Source of the DNA: Marinibacterium sp050389775
GTDB taxonomy: Bacteria > Pseudomonadota > Alphaproteobacteria > Rhodobacterales > Rhodobacteraceae
DNA: 64,000 nucleotides
Reading direction: 5' to 3'
Assembly: GCF_050389775.1 (NCBI RefSeq)
Contig: NZ_CP177144.1
Span: 3,906,001 to 3,970,000 of the forward strand
How positions within the stretch are numbered: the stretch's first letter is position 1; every line of letters begins with the position of its first letter. A program made the translations under genes and the position numbers. Shown here piece by piece: positions 54,013 to 62,057 of this stretch. The notes under the pieces were generated by a model. That model did not search any database. It worked only from the letters and a program-made list of their open reading frames with translations, and was not told the DNA's origin.

Positions 54013-54053
54013 CTCGGGGGAGTCCTCCAACGGAGGACGGGGGCAGCGCCCCC

Positions 54054-54764
54054 CTACCGCAGCACCATCGGCGCAGCGAGCCAGGCCCTGAGCGCATCGG
54101 TCACCGCATCCGGCGTTTCCAGCATCGGTACATGGCCGGCACCGGGAAGAACGGCCAGAGTGGCGTGATGGATCAGCTCGGCCAGGAATTCATGGCGTTT
54201 CACCGGGGTCAGGCTGTCATGTTCGCCGCAGAGCACCAGTGCCGGCACCCGGCATTTGCGCAGGGTCGATTGCTGGTCCCGGCGGCGCTGCAGGGCCCGC
54301 GACTGGCGGATGAAGACCTCGGCCCCCAGCTCTTCGGCCATCGTGCGGATCGCCGCCTGGACATCGCGCCGGGCCGGCCCCGGGGCCAGGGTTTCGGCCG
54401 GGAAGGACGCGTCGATCACGTCGCCCAGCCGCCCGGCCCGGGCCTTGACGATCAGCATCTCGCGGGCCGCCGCATCCTGCGGCGTTTCGGCCAGCGGCTG
54501 GGTATCGAGCAGGGCGATGCGCATCACCCGGTCCGGCGCCCGGCGCAGCAATTCCATCGCCAGGATCCCGCCCAGCCCGTGACCGGCCAGGGCAAAGCGC
54601 CGGGGCAGCTGGTCCAATAGGTGCGAAGCCATTTCCTCGACCCGTTCGCCCAGCATCGCCGGGGCCACCATGACCGCCCGTTCGCGCGACAGCACGGTCA
54701 GCTGGGCGGCAAAGGCCCGCGCATCGGCCATCAGGCCGGGGATCAGCACCAGGGGTTCGTTCAT
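54054..54764 (-). CDS. Alpha/beta hydrolase-fold protein lacking the nucleophile serine
   Basis: 236 residues. LVLIPGLMADARAFAAQL marks the oxyanion strand, ALVLCGEHDSLTPVKRHEFL the Asp region and LPGAGHVPMLETPDAV the His. The expected GHSxGG elbow reads AGHGLGGILAMELL, with Gly at about residue 63 where Ser should be. The rest of the fold is intact, so this may be a pseudo-enzyme or use another residue. No frameshift seen. Convergent with phaZ. Confidence 0.85.
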   Translation of the reverse strand: MNEPLVLIPGLMADARAFAAQLTVLSRERAVMVAPAMLGERVEEMASHLLDQLPRRFALAGHGLGGILAMELLRRAPDRVMRIALLDTQPLAETPQDAAAREMLIVKARAGRLGDVIDASFPAETLAPGPARRDVQAAIRTMAEELGAEVFIRQSRALQRRRDQQSTLRKCRVPALVLCGEHDSLTPVKRHEFLAELIHHATLAVLPGAGHVPMLETPDAVTDALRAWLAAPMVLR

Positions 54765-54852
54765 CAGGGCCTGCTCAACATCGGGGTCTTCGGGGGATCC
54801 TGTCCCGCCCCTCGCGCCCGGAGATTAGGGCATTCACCCCGGCCTTCAAGGC

Positions 54853-55488
54853 CTATCCCGGGTAGGCCACGCCACGGAACGGCGGGAAATCGCGGTACCG
54901 CGCCCGGCGTTGCGGCAAGGTTTCGCCCGGCGCCGCCCCGGGCCGCAGCAGGCAGCCGCGCGGGGCGATGTAGCTGTCGATCCGCCGTTGCGGCACGGGC
55001 CGCCAGGCAATGTTGAAGGCGCAGAGCTTTGGGAAGAACCAGATCTCGGAATAGTCGAGATGATCGTGCAGCCACCAGGCCAGGTCGCGCCAGTCGCGCC
55101 CCTCTGCGTGGCGATCGGCAAACCACGGAATGACGATCGACGCCCCGGCCACCCGCGCAGCGCCCCGGCCCCGGTCCCAGATGTGGCATTCCAGCGGGTA
55201 ATCGTTGCGCGCGCAGTTCAGCCCCCGCTCGTTGCCAAAGGCGTTCAGCCGGGGCGAGCGATAGCCCGAGCGCACGGCGATCCGGCCGAAGGTCTCTTCC
55301 AGCGGGTCCAGCAGGGTCTCACAGAAGGCCCGGCCGCAGGCGATGGCCAGGTCGGGATCGTCGGGAATGTTCTGAATCTCGTGGAAATTGCCGATCTCGG
55401 AATAGAGGAAATCGCGCATGTAGAAATGCCGCGACAGGCGCACCCGGCCCAGCGTCTCCAGGCTCCACATGCTGCACGGGCGCCGCAT
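54853..55488 (-). CDS. Peptidase M15-like protein, conserved in Rhodobacterales
   Basis: 211 residues from MRRPCSMWSLETLGRVRLSR. FYMRDFLYSEIGNFHEIQNI, VRSGYRSPRLNAFGNERGLNC, ECHIWDRG and LHDHLDYSEIWFFPKLCAFNIAWR give SGYRS and spaced His reminiscent of the D-Ala-D-Ala carboxypeptidase (M15A) fold. The zinc ligands are not all clear, so activity is uncertain. No signal peptide. A strong hairpin lies just upstream of the start. Confidence 0.75.
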   Translation of the reverse strand: MRRPCSMWSLETLGRVRLSRHFYMRDFLYSEIGNFHEIQNIPDDPDLAIACGRAFCETLLDPLEETFGRIAVRSGYRSPRLNAFGNERGLNCARNDYPLECHIWDRGRGAARVAGASIVIPWFADRHAEGRDWRDLAWWLHDHLDYSEIWFFPKLCAFNIAWRPVPQRRIDSYIAPRGCLLRPGAAPGETLPQRRARYRDFPPFRGVAYPG

Positions 55489-55490
55489 CA

Positions 55491-55553
55491 GGCCCGCCCC
55501 GCGCCCGCAGAGCGGGGTGGGTGGGCGGGCGCTCTGCGGGCGCGGGGCGGGCC
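55491..55553. repeat. 24-bp perfect inverted repeat with a G-quadruplex motif in its loop
   Basis: Arms 55491-55514 and 55530-55553 are perfectly complementary (core GCCCGCCCCGCGCCCGCAGA). The 15-base loop plus the end of the left arm reads GGGGTGGGTGGGCGGG on the plus strand (55514-55529): four G-runs with single-base loops. It lies between two minus-strand genes and has no T-tract. Confidence 0.85.
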
Positions 55554-55561
55554 GGGCCGGA

Positions 55562-56557
55562 TCATCCGCCGATGCCCAGCGAGGCCAGCCAGCCCAGCAT
55601 GCCGGCCACCGCCGCCTCGGTCTGGCCCGGCGAGACCAGGTCGCCGGCCACCACGTGGCTGTTGGCATCATCGCCCGACCCCATGGTCACGGTCCGCATC
55701 GTCACCGGCCCGCCCCAGGCCCCGGCCACCCGGCGCGTGGCCTGAGGGCGCACGACCTTGTCGCCCTCGCTGAACCAGAACAGCGCCGGCACCCGCGCCG
55801 CGCCGTAATCCAGCCGCACGGCCCGGTCCACCAGCGCCGCCATGGGCAGCACCGCAACCGACGGGTAATCGGCCGTCCAGTAGGGCGCGATCTCGGCATT
55901 TCCCGACACCTCGCCGCGCCGAGGCCCCAGCACCAGCGGCAGCCACCACCGCGTGCCCGGCCAGGCCAGCAGGAAGGCCCCCGGCTCGTTGGGCCCGAAA
56001 TTGGGGCTGACCAGGATCAGCGCCGCCACGTCTTCGGCCATGGCCGGATCCAGCGCGGCCATGGCCGCCAGGGTGCCCCCGGTCGAGGTGGCCATGACAA
56101 CCACCTTCTCGCCCACCGCCCGGCCCGCCGCCAGCGCCTCGGCCGTGTCCTGCATCCAGTCCACCGCCGTCACCGCGCCCAGGGCATCGCCGGGCCGGCC
56201 GTGGCCCGCCAGCCGGCCATAGACCAGGTTGGCCCCCAGCGCAGCGGCGACCCGGTCGGGCACCGGGCGGATTTCCTCGGACGTGGCCGTGAAGCCGTGC
56301 AGATAGACAACCGACACCGGCGTGCGCCGTTCATAGCCGCCCTCGGCCCAGACCACGCGCTTTTCTACCCCCGGGGTGATGTCGTCAAAGGCGCTTTCGA
56401 CGCTTTCGAAATAGACCTGCACGCCCTCGCCGAACCGGCGCGGGTCGAAATCGGCGCGCAGGGCGACCGGCTCGCGCGGGCCCAACAGCAGCACCGCGCC
56501 CACCAAGACCAACAAGACCACAAGACCCGCCGTCACCGCCTTGCCGATCATGCCCAT
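55562..56557 (-). CDS. Membrane-anchored alpha/beta hydrolase
   Basis: 331 residues. The N-terminal helix (AVTAGLVVLLVLVGAVLLLG) anchors it facing the periplasm or is a signal. VVYLHGFTATSEEIRPVPDRV, elbow VVMATSTGGTLAAMAA (nucleophile Ser in TSTGG) and LFWFSEGDKVVRPQATRRV (Asp) form the hydrolase. The His is in GDDANSHVVAGD. The elbow TSTGG differs from GxSxG in its first residue, as in some esterases. Substrate unknown. It follows the phosphatase gene in the same direction. Confidence 0.85.
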   Translation of the reverse strand: MGMIGKAVTAGLVVLLVLVGAVLLLGPREPVALRADFDPRRFGEGVQVYFESVESAFDDITPGVEKRVVWAEGGYERRTPVSVVYLHGFTATSEEIRPVPDRVAAALGANLVYGRLAGHGRPGDALGAVTAVDWMQDTAEALAAGRAVGEKVVVMATSTGGTLAAMAALDPAMAEDVAALILVSPNFGPNEPGAFLLAWPGTRWWLPLVLGPRRGEVSGNAEIAPYWTADYPSVAVLPMAALVDRAVRLDYGAARVPALFWFSEGDKVVRPQATRRVAGAWGGPVTMRTVTMGSGDDANSHVVAGDLVSPGQTEAAVAGMLGWLASLGIGG

Positions 56558-56569
56558 GCCTGGTCCGCC

Positions 56570-57172
56570 CTATCCCGTTGCCGCGTCATGCCCCGGCGCG
56601 ATGTCGCGCCAGCCGTGATCCAGCGCCAGGCCCGGCAGGTGGCAGGCCAGGTAATTGCCACCGCCATTGGCCGGCTGGTCCTGCGCCCGGCTGATCGCCA
56701 CCCCCATCCTGTCGCTCAGGAACAGGGCGCCCACTGCGCCATGGGCCACGATGGCAATATCACCCTGCGTGGCATCCGCCGCAACGATCTCGTGGACCGC
56801 CGCACAGATCCGGGCCTGGGCATCCACCGCCCGTTCCCAGCCGCGCACCGCCTCGGTGGGCCGGGCAAAGAACGCATCGGCCATGGCCTCGAACGCTTCG
56901 CGCGGCAGGTAGCCCGTGGCGCTGCGGTCATTCTCGTGCAACGCGGCCATCGTCTGTACCGACAGCCCCAGCGCCTGGCCCAGGATCGCCGCGCCGTCCT
57001 GCGCCTTGCGCTCGGCGCTGGCATGGATGGCACTGACCCCGGCCACCGCCTCGCTGGTCGCAAAGGCCGCGTGCCGGGCCCGGCCCCTGTCGTTCAGCCC
57101 CCATTCCGTGACCGGCACCACCGGGTCGATGACCACGTCGGCATGGGTGATGAACAACAGCCGGCGGCTCAC
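56570..57172 (-). CDS. Histidine phosphatase superfamily variant
   Basis: 200 residues from GTG 57172. The N-terminal catalytic motif normally RHG reads LLFITHADVVIDP, keeping His10 but replacing the Arg by Thr and Gly by Ala. IHASAERKAQDGAAIL gives the second Arg and IAIVAHGAVGALFL the second His. Rhodobacterales carry several such variants, as I recall. Activity is uncertain. The start overlaps the hydrolase stop as GTGA. Confidence 0.82.
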   Translation of the reverse strand: MSRRLLFITHADVVIDPVVPVTEWGLNDRGRARHAAFATSEAVAGVSAIHASAERKAQDGAAILGQALGLSVQTMAALHENDRSATGYLPREAFEAMADAFFARPTEAVRGWERAVDAQARICAAVHEIVAADATQGDIAIVAHGAVGALFLSDRMGVAISRAQDQPANGGGNYLACHLPGLALDHGWRDIAPGHDAATG

Positions 57173-57915
57173 CCGGTGACCTCGTCGACCGCCGTTTCGA
57201 TCAGGCCCAGGCAGGTCTCGTCGGAAAACCGGTGATCGGCCTCCTTGACCAGCAGCAGCCGCATGTCGGGGCTGGTCGCATGGTCCAGCAGGGCCACGGC
57301 CGTGGCCACCGAAACGGCCGTGTCGGCCGTGCCCTGCAACAGGCGCACCGGGAACGGCAGATCGAGCGGCGCGCGCAGCACCAGGTGGGCCCGCCCGTCC
57401 TCGATCATCTTCCGCGTGACGATGTAGGGCTCCATGTAATCCGACGGCAGCTCGACAGGTCGCCCGGCCTCGATCTCGGCCTTCTGGGCATCGGTGAACC
57501 CGGCCCAATAGCCGTCTTCGGTGAAATCCGGCGCGGCGGCAATGGTCACCAACCCGGCGAGGCGCGCGGGCCGTGCCCGAGCGAGGAGCAGCGCCTGCCA
57601 GCCGCCCATGGACGATCCGACGACCACCAGCGGGCCATCGGTCAGCGCGTCGATGGCCGCCAGCGTGTCCTCGTGCCAATCGGCGATCGAGCCCTCCTCG
57701 AAGGTCCCGCTGGACTGGCCGTGCCCGGAATAGTCGAACCGCAGGAAGCCCCGGCCATTGGCCCGCGCCCAGTCTTCGAGATGGATCGCCTTGGTGCCTT
57801 CCATGTCGGATTTCAGCCCGCCCAGGAAGACGACCATCGGCCCCGCGCCCTGGGTCCGGTGATAGGCCAGCCGCCGGCCCTGTGGCGTGTCCAGGTATTC
57901 AGGTTCGCGCATCAT
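57169..57915 (-). CDS. Alpha/beta hydrolase (ABHD10-like)
   Basis: 248 residues from MMREPEYLDTPQGRRLAYHR, with GGAGG five bases upstream. MVVFLGGLKSDMEGTKAIHL, FDYSGHGQSSGTFEEGSIADWHED, elbow VVVGSSMGGWQALLLAR (nucleophile Ser), LLQGTADTAVSVATAVALLD (Asp) and EADHRFSDE (His) make a complete triad. It resembles the acyl-protein thioesterase ABHD10 group. First gene of the run 57915-54054 on the minus strand. Confidence 0.92.
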   Translation of the reverse strand: MMREPEYLDTPQGRRLAYHRTQGAGPMVVFLGGLKSDMEGTKAIHLEDWARANGRGFLRFDYSGHGQSSGTFEEGSIADWHEDTLAAIDALTDGPLVVVGSSMGGWQALLLARARPARLAGLVTIAAAPDFTEDGYWAGFTDAQKAEIEAGRPVELPSDYMEPYIVTRKMIEDGRAHLVLRAPLDLPFPVRLLQGTADTAVSVATAVALLDHATSPDMRLLLVKEADHRFSDETCLGLIETAVDEVTG

Positions 57916-58104
57916 GTCCCTCCGGTCTGCGCCGCGATCATGCACGCGGCAGGCCGGCCGTCCACCCGGTTTTCCCCGCCCTGCCCCGCGCACCTGCCCC
58001 CGCACACCTGCCCCCGCCCCATCTCGCGCCGCATCTCACGCCCGGGGCCTGCGCCCGCCGCAGCCCAAATTTGCGCCCGCCCAGGACCCACACAGGACCG
58101 GCAT

Positions 58105-58128
58105 TCACGTGACCATCTTGTCACGTGA
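58105..58128. promoter_or_regulatory. Two TCACGTGA boxes upstream of the ArsR-type gene
   Basis: TCACGTGA, an eight-base perfect palindrome, occurs at 58105-58112 and 58121-58128, 16 bp apart, followed by the AT-rich stretch AAATAGTAACTTATAAG before the start. Likely an operator for the adjacent regulator. Confidence 0.65.
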
Positions 58129-58154
58129 CTAAATAGTAACTTATAAGCGATTCC

Positions 58155-58907
58155 ATGGACGCGATCTTCAAGGCCCTCAACGACCCTGCCCGCCGCGCGC
58201 TCCTGGACTCGCTCCGAGCGACGGACGGGCAGACACTGACCGAACTGGAAGAGCAGTTGGACATGAGCCGGTTCGGCGTGATGAAGCATCTCAAGGTGCT
58301 CGAGGACGCCCATCTCGTCGTCACGCGCAAGCGGGGGCGGTTCAAATACCACTACCTGAATGCCCTGCCCCTGCAGGAGATGATCACCCGCTGGGTGCAT
58401 CCCTTCCTGCAACCCCATGCTGCCGCGCTGACGGATCTGAAAGCTCAACTCGAGGAGACCTCCATGAGCAAGCCCGACTTCATCATGTCGACCTTCATCA
58501 ACTGCACCCAGGATGCCCTGTGGGATGCCCTGACCCGGGGTGACATCGTCGCCCGCTATCATTTCGCCTGCCAGGCCGCGCGTGGGACCATGCAGGCCCC
58601 GGGCGACGAGATCGCCTATCTGCGCCCCGACGGCGCGCCGATGCTGTCCAACCGGGTGATTGCCATCGAGCCCAAGACCCGGATCGAGATGGTCTTCCTG
58701 CCGGCCTGGGGCGACGACACCACCGAAAGCCGCTGTGTCTACCTGGTCGAACCGACCGCCTCGGGCATGAAACTGACCGTCGAACATTATGACATCCCCG
58801 CCGGCCAGCCGGGCATCGGCGATGGCTGGACGCGCTTCCTGTCGGGCATCAAGACCTTTCTCGAAACCGGCGAGGCCCATCGCTTCTTTCCCGAGATGCA
58901 GGCATGA
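58155..58907 (+). CDS. ArsR-family HTH fused to an AHSA1/SRPBCC domain
   Basis: 250 residues. Residues 1-90 are an ArsR winged helix (IFKALNDPARRALLDSLRAT, LEEQLDMSRFGVMKHLKVLE) without the metal-binding Cys. Residues 105-250 are an AHSA1 (START-like) ligand-binding domain (MSTFINCTQDALWDALTRGD, IEPKTRIEMVFLPAWGDD, GWTRFLSGIKTFLETGEAH). A one-component regulator sensing a hydrophobic ligand is the natural inference. It is coupled by ATGA to the MAPEG gene, its probable target. Confidence 0.9.
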   Translation: MDAIFKALNDPARRALLDSLRATDGQTLTELEEQLDMSRFGVMKHLKVLEDAHLVVTRKRGRFKYHYLNALPLQEMITRWVHPFLQPHAAALTDLKAQLEETSMSKPDFIMSTFINCTQDALWDALTRGDIVARYHFACQAARGTMQAPGDEIAYLRPDGAPMLSNRVIAIEPKTRIEMVFLPAWGDDTTESRCVYLVEPTASGMKLTVEHYDIPAGQPGIGDGWTRFLSGIKTFLETGEAHRFFPEMQA

Positions 58908-59326
58908 GCGCCGCCGGCCCCGGGCTGACGCCCGAGCTGTTCTGGCTGCTGATGACGGCAATCCTGGCCGCCCTGCTCTGGGTGCCTTTCATCGTGCTGT
59001 CCTCGCGGCCGGCCGATGCGCCCTTCCAGAGCTTCGCCCGCATGGCCCGCATCAGCGAGATGTCGGATATCACCCAGCGCGCCTACCGTGCCCATCTCAA
59101 CCTGCTGGAACAATTCCTGCCCTTCGCCGTGGTCGTGCTGATCGCCCACCTGGCCGGCGTGTCCAACGGGCTGACCCTCGCGGCCTGCGCGGCCTTCTTC
59201 TGGCTGCGCATCGCCCATGCGGTGGGCTTCATCGCGGGCTTTGCCCGCATGCCCCTGCGCCCGCTGCTGTTTACCGGCGGCTGGGTCTGCATCCTGGCCA
59301 TCGCCGCGGCCATCCTGCTGGCGTGA
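58904..59326 (+). CDS. MAPEG-family membrane protein
   Basis: 140 residues with four membrane helices: LFWLLMTAILAALLWVPFIVL, then YRAHLNLLEQFLPFAVVVLI (the MAPEG signature AHxNxxE), LAACAAFFWLRIAHAVGF and LLFTGGWVCILAIAAAILL. Members act on glutathione and lipid substrates in the inner membrane. It overlaps the regulator by ATGA. Confidence 0.9.
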   Translation: MSAAGPGLTPELFWLLMTAILAALLWVPFIVLSSRPADAPFQSFARMARISEMSDITQRAYRAHLNLLEQFLPFAVVVLIAHLAGVSNGLTLAACAAFFWLRIAHAVGFIAGFARMPLRPLLFTGGWVCILAIAAAILLA

Positions 59327-59457
59327 TCCGCCACCTGACGGCGGGGCGCGCGGTCGCCCTGCCGTCTTGACAACCCGGCCCCTGCCCGTCACTCAGGCCC
59401 CGCTACAAACCCGCAACCGGGCGTTCCGTGGGCGCCAGACCGACGAGGAGAGCCGAT

Positions 59458-61437
59458 ATGGCCCAGATCTCTCTCACCCTTCCCGATGGCAATTCGCGTT
59501 CCTATGACGCCGGCATCACGCCCGCGCAGATCGCTGCCGACATTTCCACCTCGCTGGCCAAGAAGGCCATCTCCGCCACCGTGAACGGCAAGCACTGGGA
59601 TCTTCAGTGGCCGATCGACACGGATGCCGACATTGCCATCCACACGATGAAGGACGAGGCCCAGGCCAACGAGCTGGTCCGCCACGACCTGGCCCATATC
59701 ATGGCCCGTGCCGTGCAGGAGATCTGGCCCGACACCAAGGTCACCATCGGCCCCGTCATCGAGAACGGCTGGTATTACGATTTCGACCGGGCCGAGCCCT
59801 TCACGCCGGAAGACCTGGGCGAAATCGAAAAGAAGATGAAGGACATCATCAACAAGCGCGAGCCCGTGACCACCGAGGTCTGGGACCGGGCCCGTGCGGT
59901 GAAGTTCTACGAGGACTCGGGCGAGCCCTACAAGGTCGAGCTGATCGACGCCATTCCCGGCGACGAGCCGCTGCGCATGTACTGGCACGGCGACTGGCAG
60001 GACCTCTGCCGCGGCCCGCACCTGCAGCACACCGGCCAGGTGCCGGCCGATGCCTTCAAGCTGATGTCCATCGCCGGGGCCTATTGGCGCGGCGACAGCA
60101 AGCGCCAGATGCTGCAGCGCATCTATGGTGTGGCCTTCACCGGCAAGGAAAAACTCAAGGCCCATCTGCACATGCTGGAAGAGGCCGCCAAGCGCGACCA
60201 CCGCAAGCTGGGCCGCGAGATGGACCTGTTCCACATGCAGGAAGAGGCGCCCGGCCAGGTGTTCTGGCACCCGAACGGCTGGACGATCTACACCCAGCTG
60301 CAGGATTACATGCGCCGCAAGCAGCGCGTCGGCGGCTACCGCGAAATCAACACGCCCCAGGTCGTCGACCGCAAGCTGTGGGAAGCCAGCGGTCACTGGG
60401 AGAAATACCAGCACCACATGTTCCTGGTCGAGGTCGATGAGAGCCGCGACGGCGAGAACGACGATGCCAGCGCCAAGAACAAGGATCAGACGCGGATCAA
60501 CGCGCTGAAGCCGATGAACTGCCCCTGCCACGTGCAGGTGTTCAACCAGGGTCTGAAATCCTACCGTGACCTGCCCCTGCGGCTGGCCGAGTTCGGGTCC
60601 TGTGCGCGGTTCGAACCCTCGGGCGCGTTGCACGGCATCATGCGCGTGCGCGGGTTCACCCAGGACGATGCGCATATCTTCTGCACCGAAGACCAGATCC
60701 AGGAGGAATGCGCGCGCTTCATCGACTTCCTGGCCAATGTCTACCAGGAACTGGGCTTCGACGATTTCGAGATCCGCTTTGCCACCCGCCCCGAAAAGCG
60801 CGTGGGCACCGAGGAAAGCTGGGATTACGTCGAAGGCGCGCTGGAAAACGCCATCAAGGCCGTGGGGCGTGAGTATACGCTGGAACCGGGCGACGGGGCG
60901 TTCTACGGGCCCAAGCTCGATTTCTACCTGACCGATGCCATCGGCCGGGTCTGGCAATGCGGCACCTTCCAGGTCGATCCCAACCTGCCCGAACGGCTGG
61001 GCGCCAGCTATATCGCCGCCGATGGCGACAAGCACCGGCCGTTCATGCTGCACCGCGCCTGCCTTGGGTCGTTCGAGCGGTTCATCGGCATCCTGATCGA
61101 GAACCACGAGGGCAAGCTGCCGTTCTGGCTGGCCCCGCGCCAGGTGGTCGTGGCCTCGATCACGTCCGAGGCCGACGATTACGTGGCCGAAGTGGTGGCC
61201 CAGCTGACCGCCGCCGGGGTCCGGGCCGAGGCCGATACGCGCAACGAAAAGATCAACTACAAGGTCCGCGAGCATTCGGTGGGCAAGGTCCCGGTGATCC
61301 TGGCCGTGGGGGCGCGCGAGGTCGAAGAGCGCACCGTGTCGGTCCGCCGGCTGGGCGAGAAAAAGACCGAGGTGCAGAGCCTGGAGGCTGTAACAAAGGC
61401 CCTGGGAACCGAGGCGACGCCGCCGGATCTTCTGTAA
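59458..61437 (+). CDS. thrS: Threonyl-tRNA synthetase
   Basis: 659 residues. TGS domain 1-64 (ISLTLPDGNSRSYDAGITPA), editing domain HxxxH (ELVRHDLAHIMARAVQE), and class II catalytic core with KPMNCPCHVQVFNQGLKSYR (Zn Cys), FGSCARFEPSGALHGIMRVRGFTQDDAHIF and HRACLGSFERFIGILIEN, then the anticodon-binding domain (VPVILAVGAREVEERTVSVR). Length normal. ACGAGGAGAGCC upstream is the ribosome site. A perfect terminator follows. Confidence 0.98.
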   Translation: MAQISLTLPDGNSRSYDAGITPAQIAADISTSLAKKAISATVNGKHWDLQWPIDTDADIAIHTMKDEAQANELVRHDLAHIMARAVQEIWPDTKVTIGPVIENGWYYDFDRAEPFTPEDLGEIEKKMKDIINKREPVTTEVWDRARAVKFYEDSGEPYKVELIDAIPGDEPLRMYWHGDWQDLCRGPHLQHTGQVPADAFKLMSIAGAYWRGDSKRQMLQRIYGVAFTGKEKLKAHLHMLEEAAKRDHRKLGREMDLFHMQEEAPGQVFWHPNGWTIYTQLQDYMRRKQRVGGYREINTPQVVDRKLWEASGHWEKYQHHMFLVEVDESRDGENDDASAKNKDQTRINALKPMNCPCHVQVFNQGLKSYRDLPLRLAEFGSCARFEPSGALHGIMRVRGFTQDDAHIFCTEDQIQEECARFIDFLANVYQELGFDDFEIRFATRPEKRVGTEESWDYVEGALENAIKAVGREYTLEPGDGAFYGPKLDFYLTDAIGRVWQCGTFQVDPNLPERLGASYIAADGDKHRPFMLHRACLGSFERFIGILIENHEGKLPFWLAPRQVVVASITSEADDYVAEVVAQLTAAGVRAEADTRNEKINYKVREHSVGKVPVILAVGAREVEERTVSVRRLGEKKTEVQSLEAVTKALGTEATPPDLL

Positions 61438-61454
61438 CATTGCGTGATGACAAG

Positions 61455-61492
61455 CGGCCGGCATGTGACAACATGCCGGCCGTTTTGCTTTT
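61455..61492 (+). terminator. Intrinsic terminator of thrS
   Basis: CGGCCGGCATGT pairs with ACATGCCGGCCG around GACA; TTTTGCTTTT follows. Twelve perfect pairs with a four-base loop. Confidence 0.95.
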
Positions 61493-61636
61493 GCGGCCTT
61501 TGAAATCAATCGCTTGGCAGGGATCGACCCTGACATTGCCTGACAGGGCCGTGACCAACAGGCTCGTGACTTCATGCGCGAGGCGTGGCGGACTACCTTG
61601 GGAGCATCATCGAGTGCAACCCAAGGGAGACGATCC

Positions 61637-61939
61637 ATGCCCAACCCCGTCAAGACGATGACCGTCGCCGCATCCATCGCCGCGGCCTTGACCGCCCATG
61701 CCACCACCGCCGAGGCCCAGGCCAAGGAAAAATGCTATGGCATCTCGCTGGCCGGCGAGAACGATTGCGCGGCCGGCCCGGGCACGACCTGCGCCGGGAC
61801 CTCGACCGTCGATTACCAGGGCAACGCCTGGACCCTGGTCGACAGCGGCACCTGCACCGAGATCGAGCTGCCGGCCATGGCCGATGGCACGGCGCGCGAA
61901 GGCTCGCTGGACGCGCTCGACCGCGACCTGCCGGCCTGA
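61637..61939 (+). CDS. bufA1: BufA1-type bufferin precursor (DUF2282)
   Basis: 100 residues. Signal peptide MPNPVKTMTVAASIAAALTA continuing HATTAEAQA, then EKCYGISLAGENDCAAGPGT and TCAGTSTVDYQGNAWTLVDS, with Cys at 33, 44, 52 and 73. This four-Cys pattern is the DUF2282 bufferin precursor. As reported for Caulobacter, an MNIO enzyme modifies the Cys and the exported product sequesters copper. The start follows GGGAGACGATCC. First gene of bufA-bufB-bufC-doxX. The 199 bp upstream hold its promoter but no motif I can name. Confidence 0.9.
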   Translation: MPNPVKTMTVAASIAAALTAHATTAEAQAKEKCYGISLAGENDCAAGPGTTCAGTSTVDYQGNAWTLVDSGTCTEIELPAMADGTAREGSLDALDRDLPA

Positions 61940-61948
61940 GCCCCGGGC

Positions 61949-61998
61949 GATGGGTTCCCCCGGGAACCCATCCTACGCCCCGCCCTTGTAGGGCGGGG
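61949..61998 (+). repeat. Tandem hairpins between bufA and bufB
   Basis: GATGGGTTCCC/GGGAACCCATC (61949-61972, two-base loop) is followed by CCCCGCCC/GGGCGGGG (61978-61998, five-base loop), then TT. The second belongs to the GTAGGGCGGGGTTCACC-type element I recall as widely dispersed in this order. It may lower bufBC relative to bufA or stabilise bufA mRNA. Confidence 0.75.
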
Positions 61999-62057
61999 TT
62001 CACCCCGCCGCACCGTTGCCCCAGCGCCAAGACCCAAGACCGAAGACCGGAGGCCCC

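Noticed and set aside
59389..61725. A 778-codon antisense frame over thrS
   Set aside because: thrS is unmistakable on the plus strand; the antisense product has no recognisable domain.
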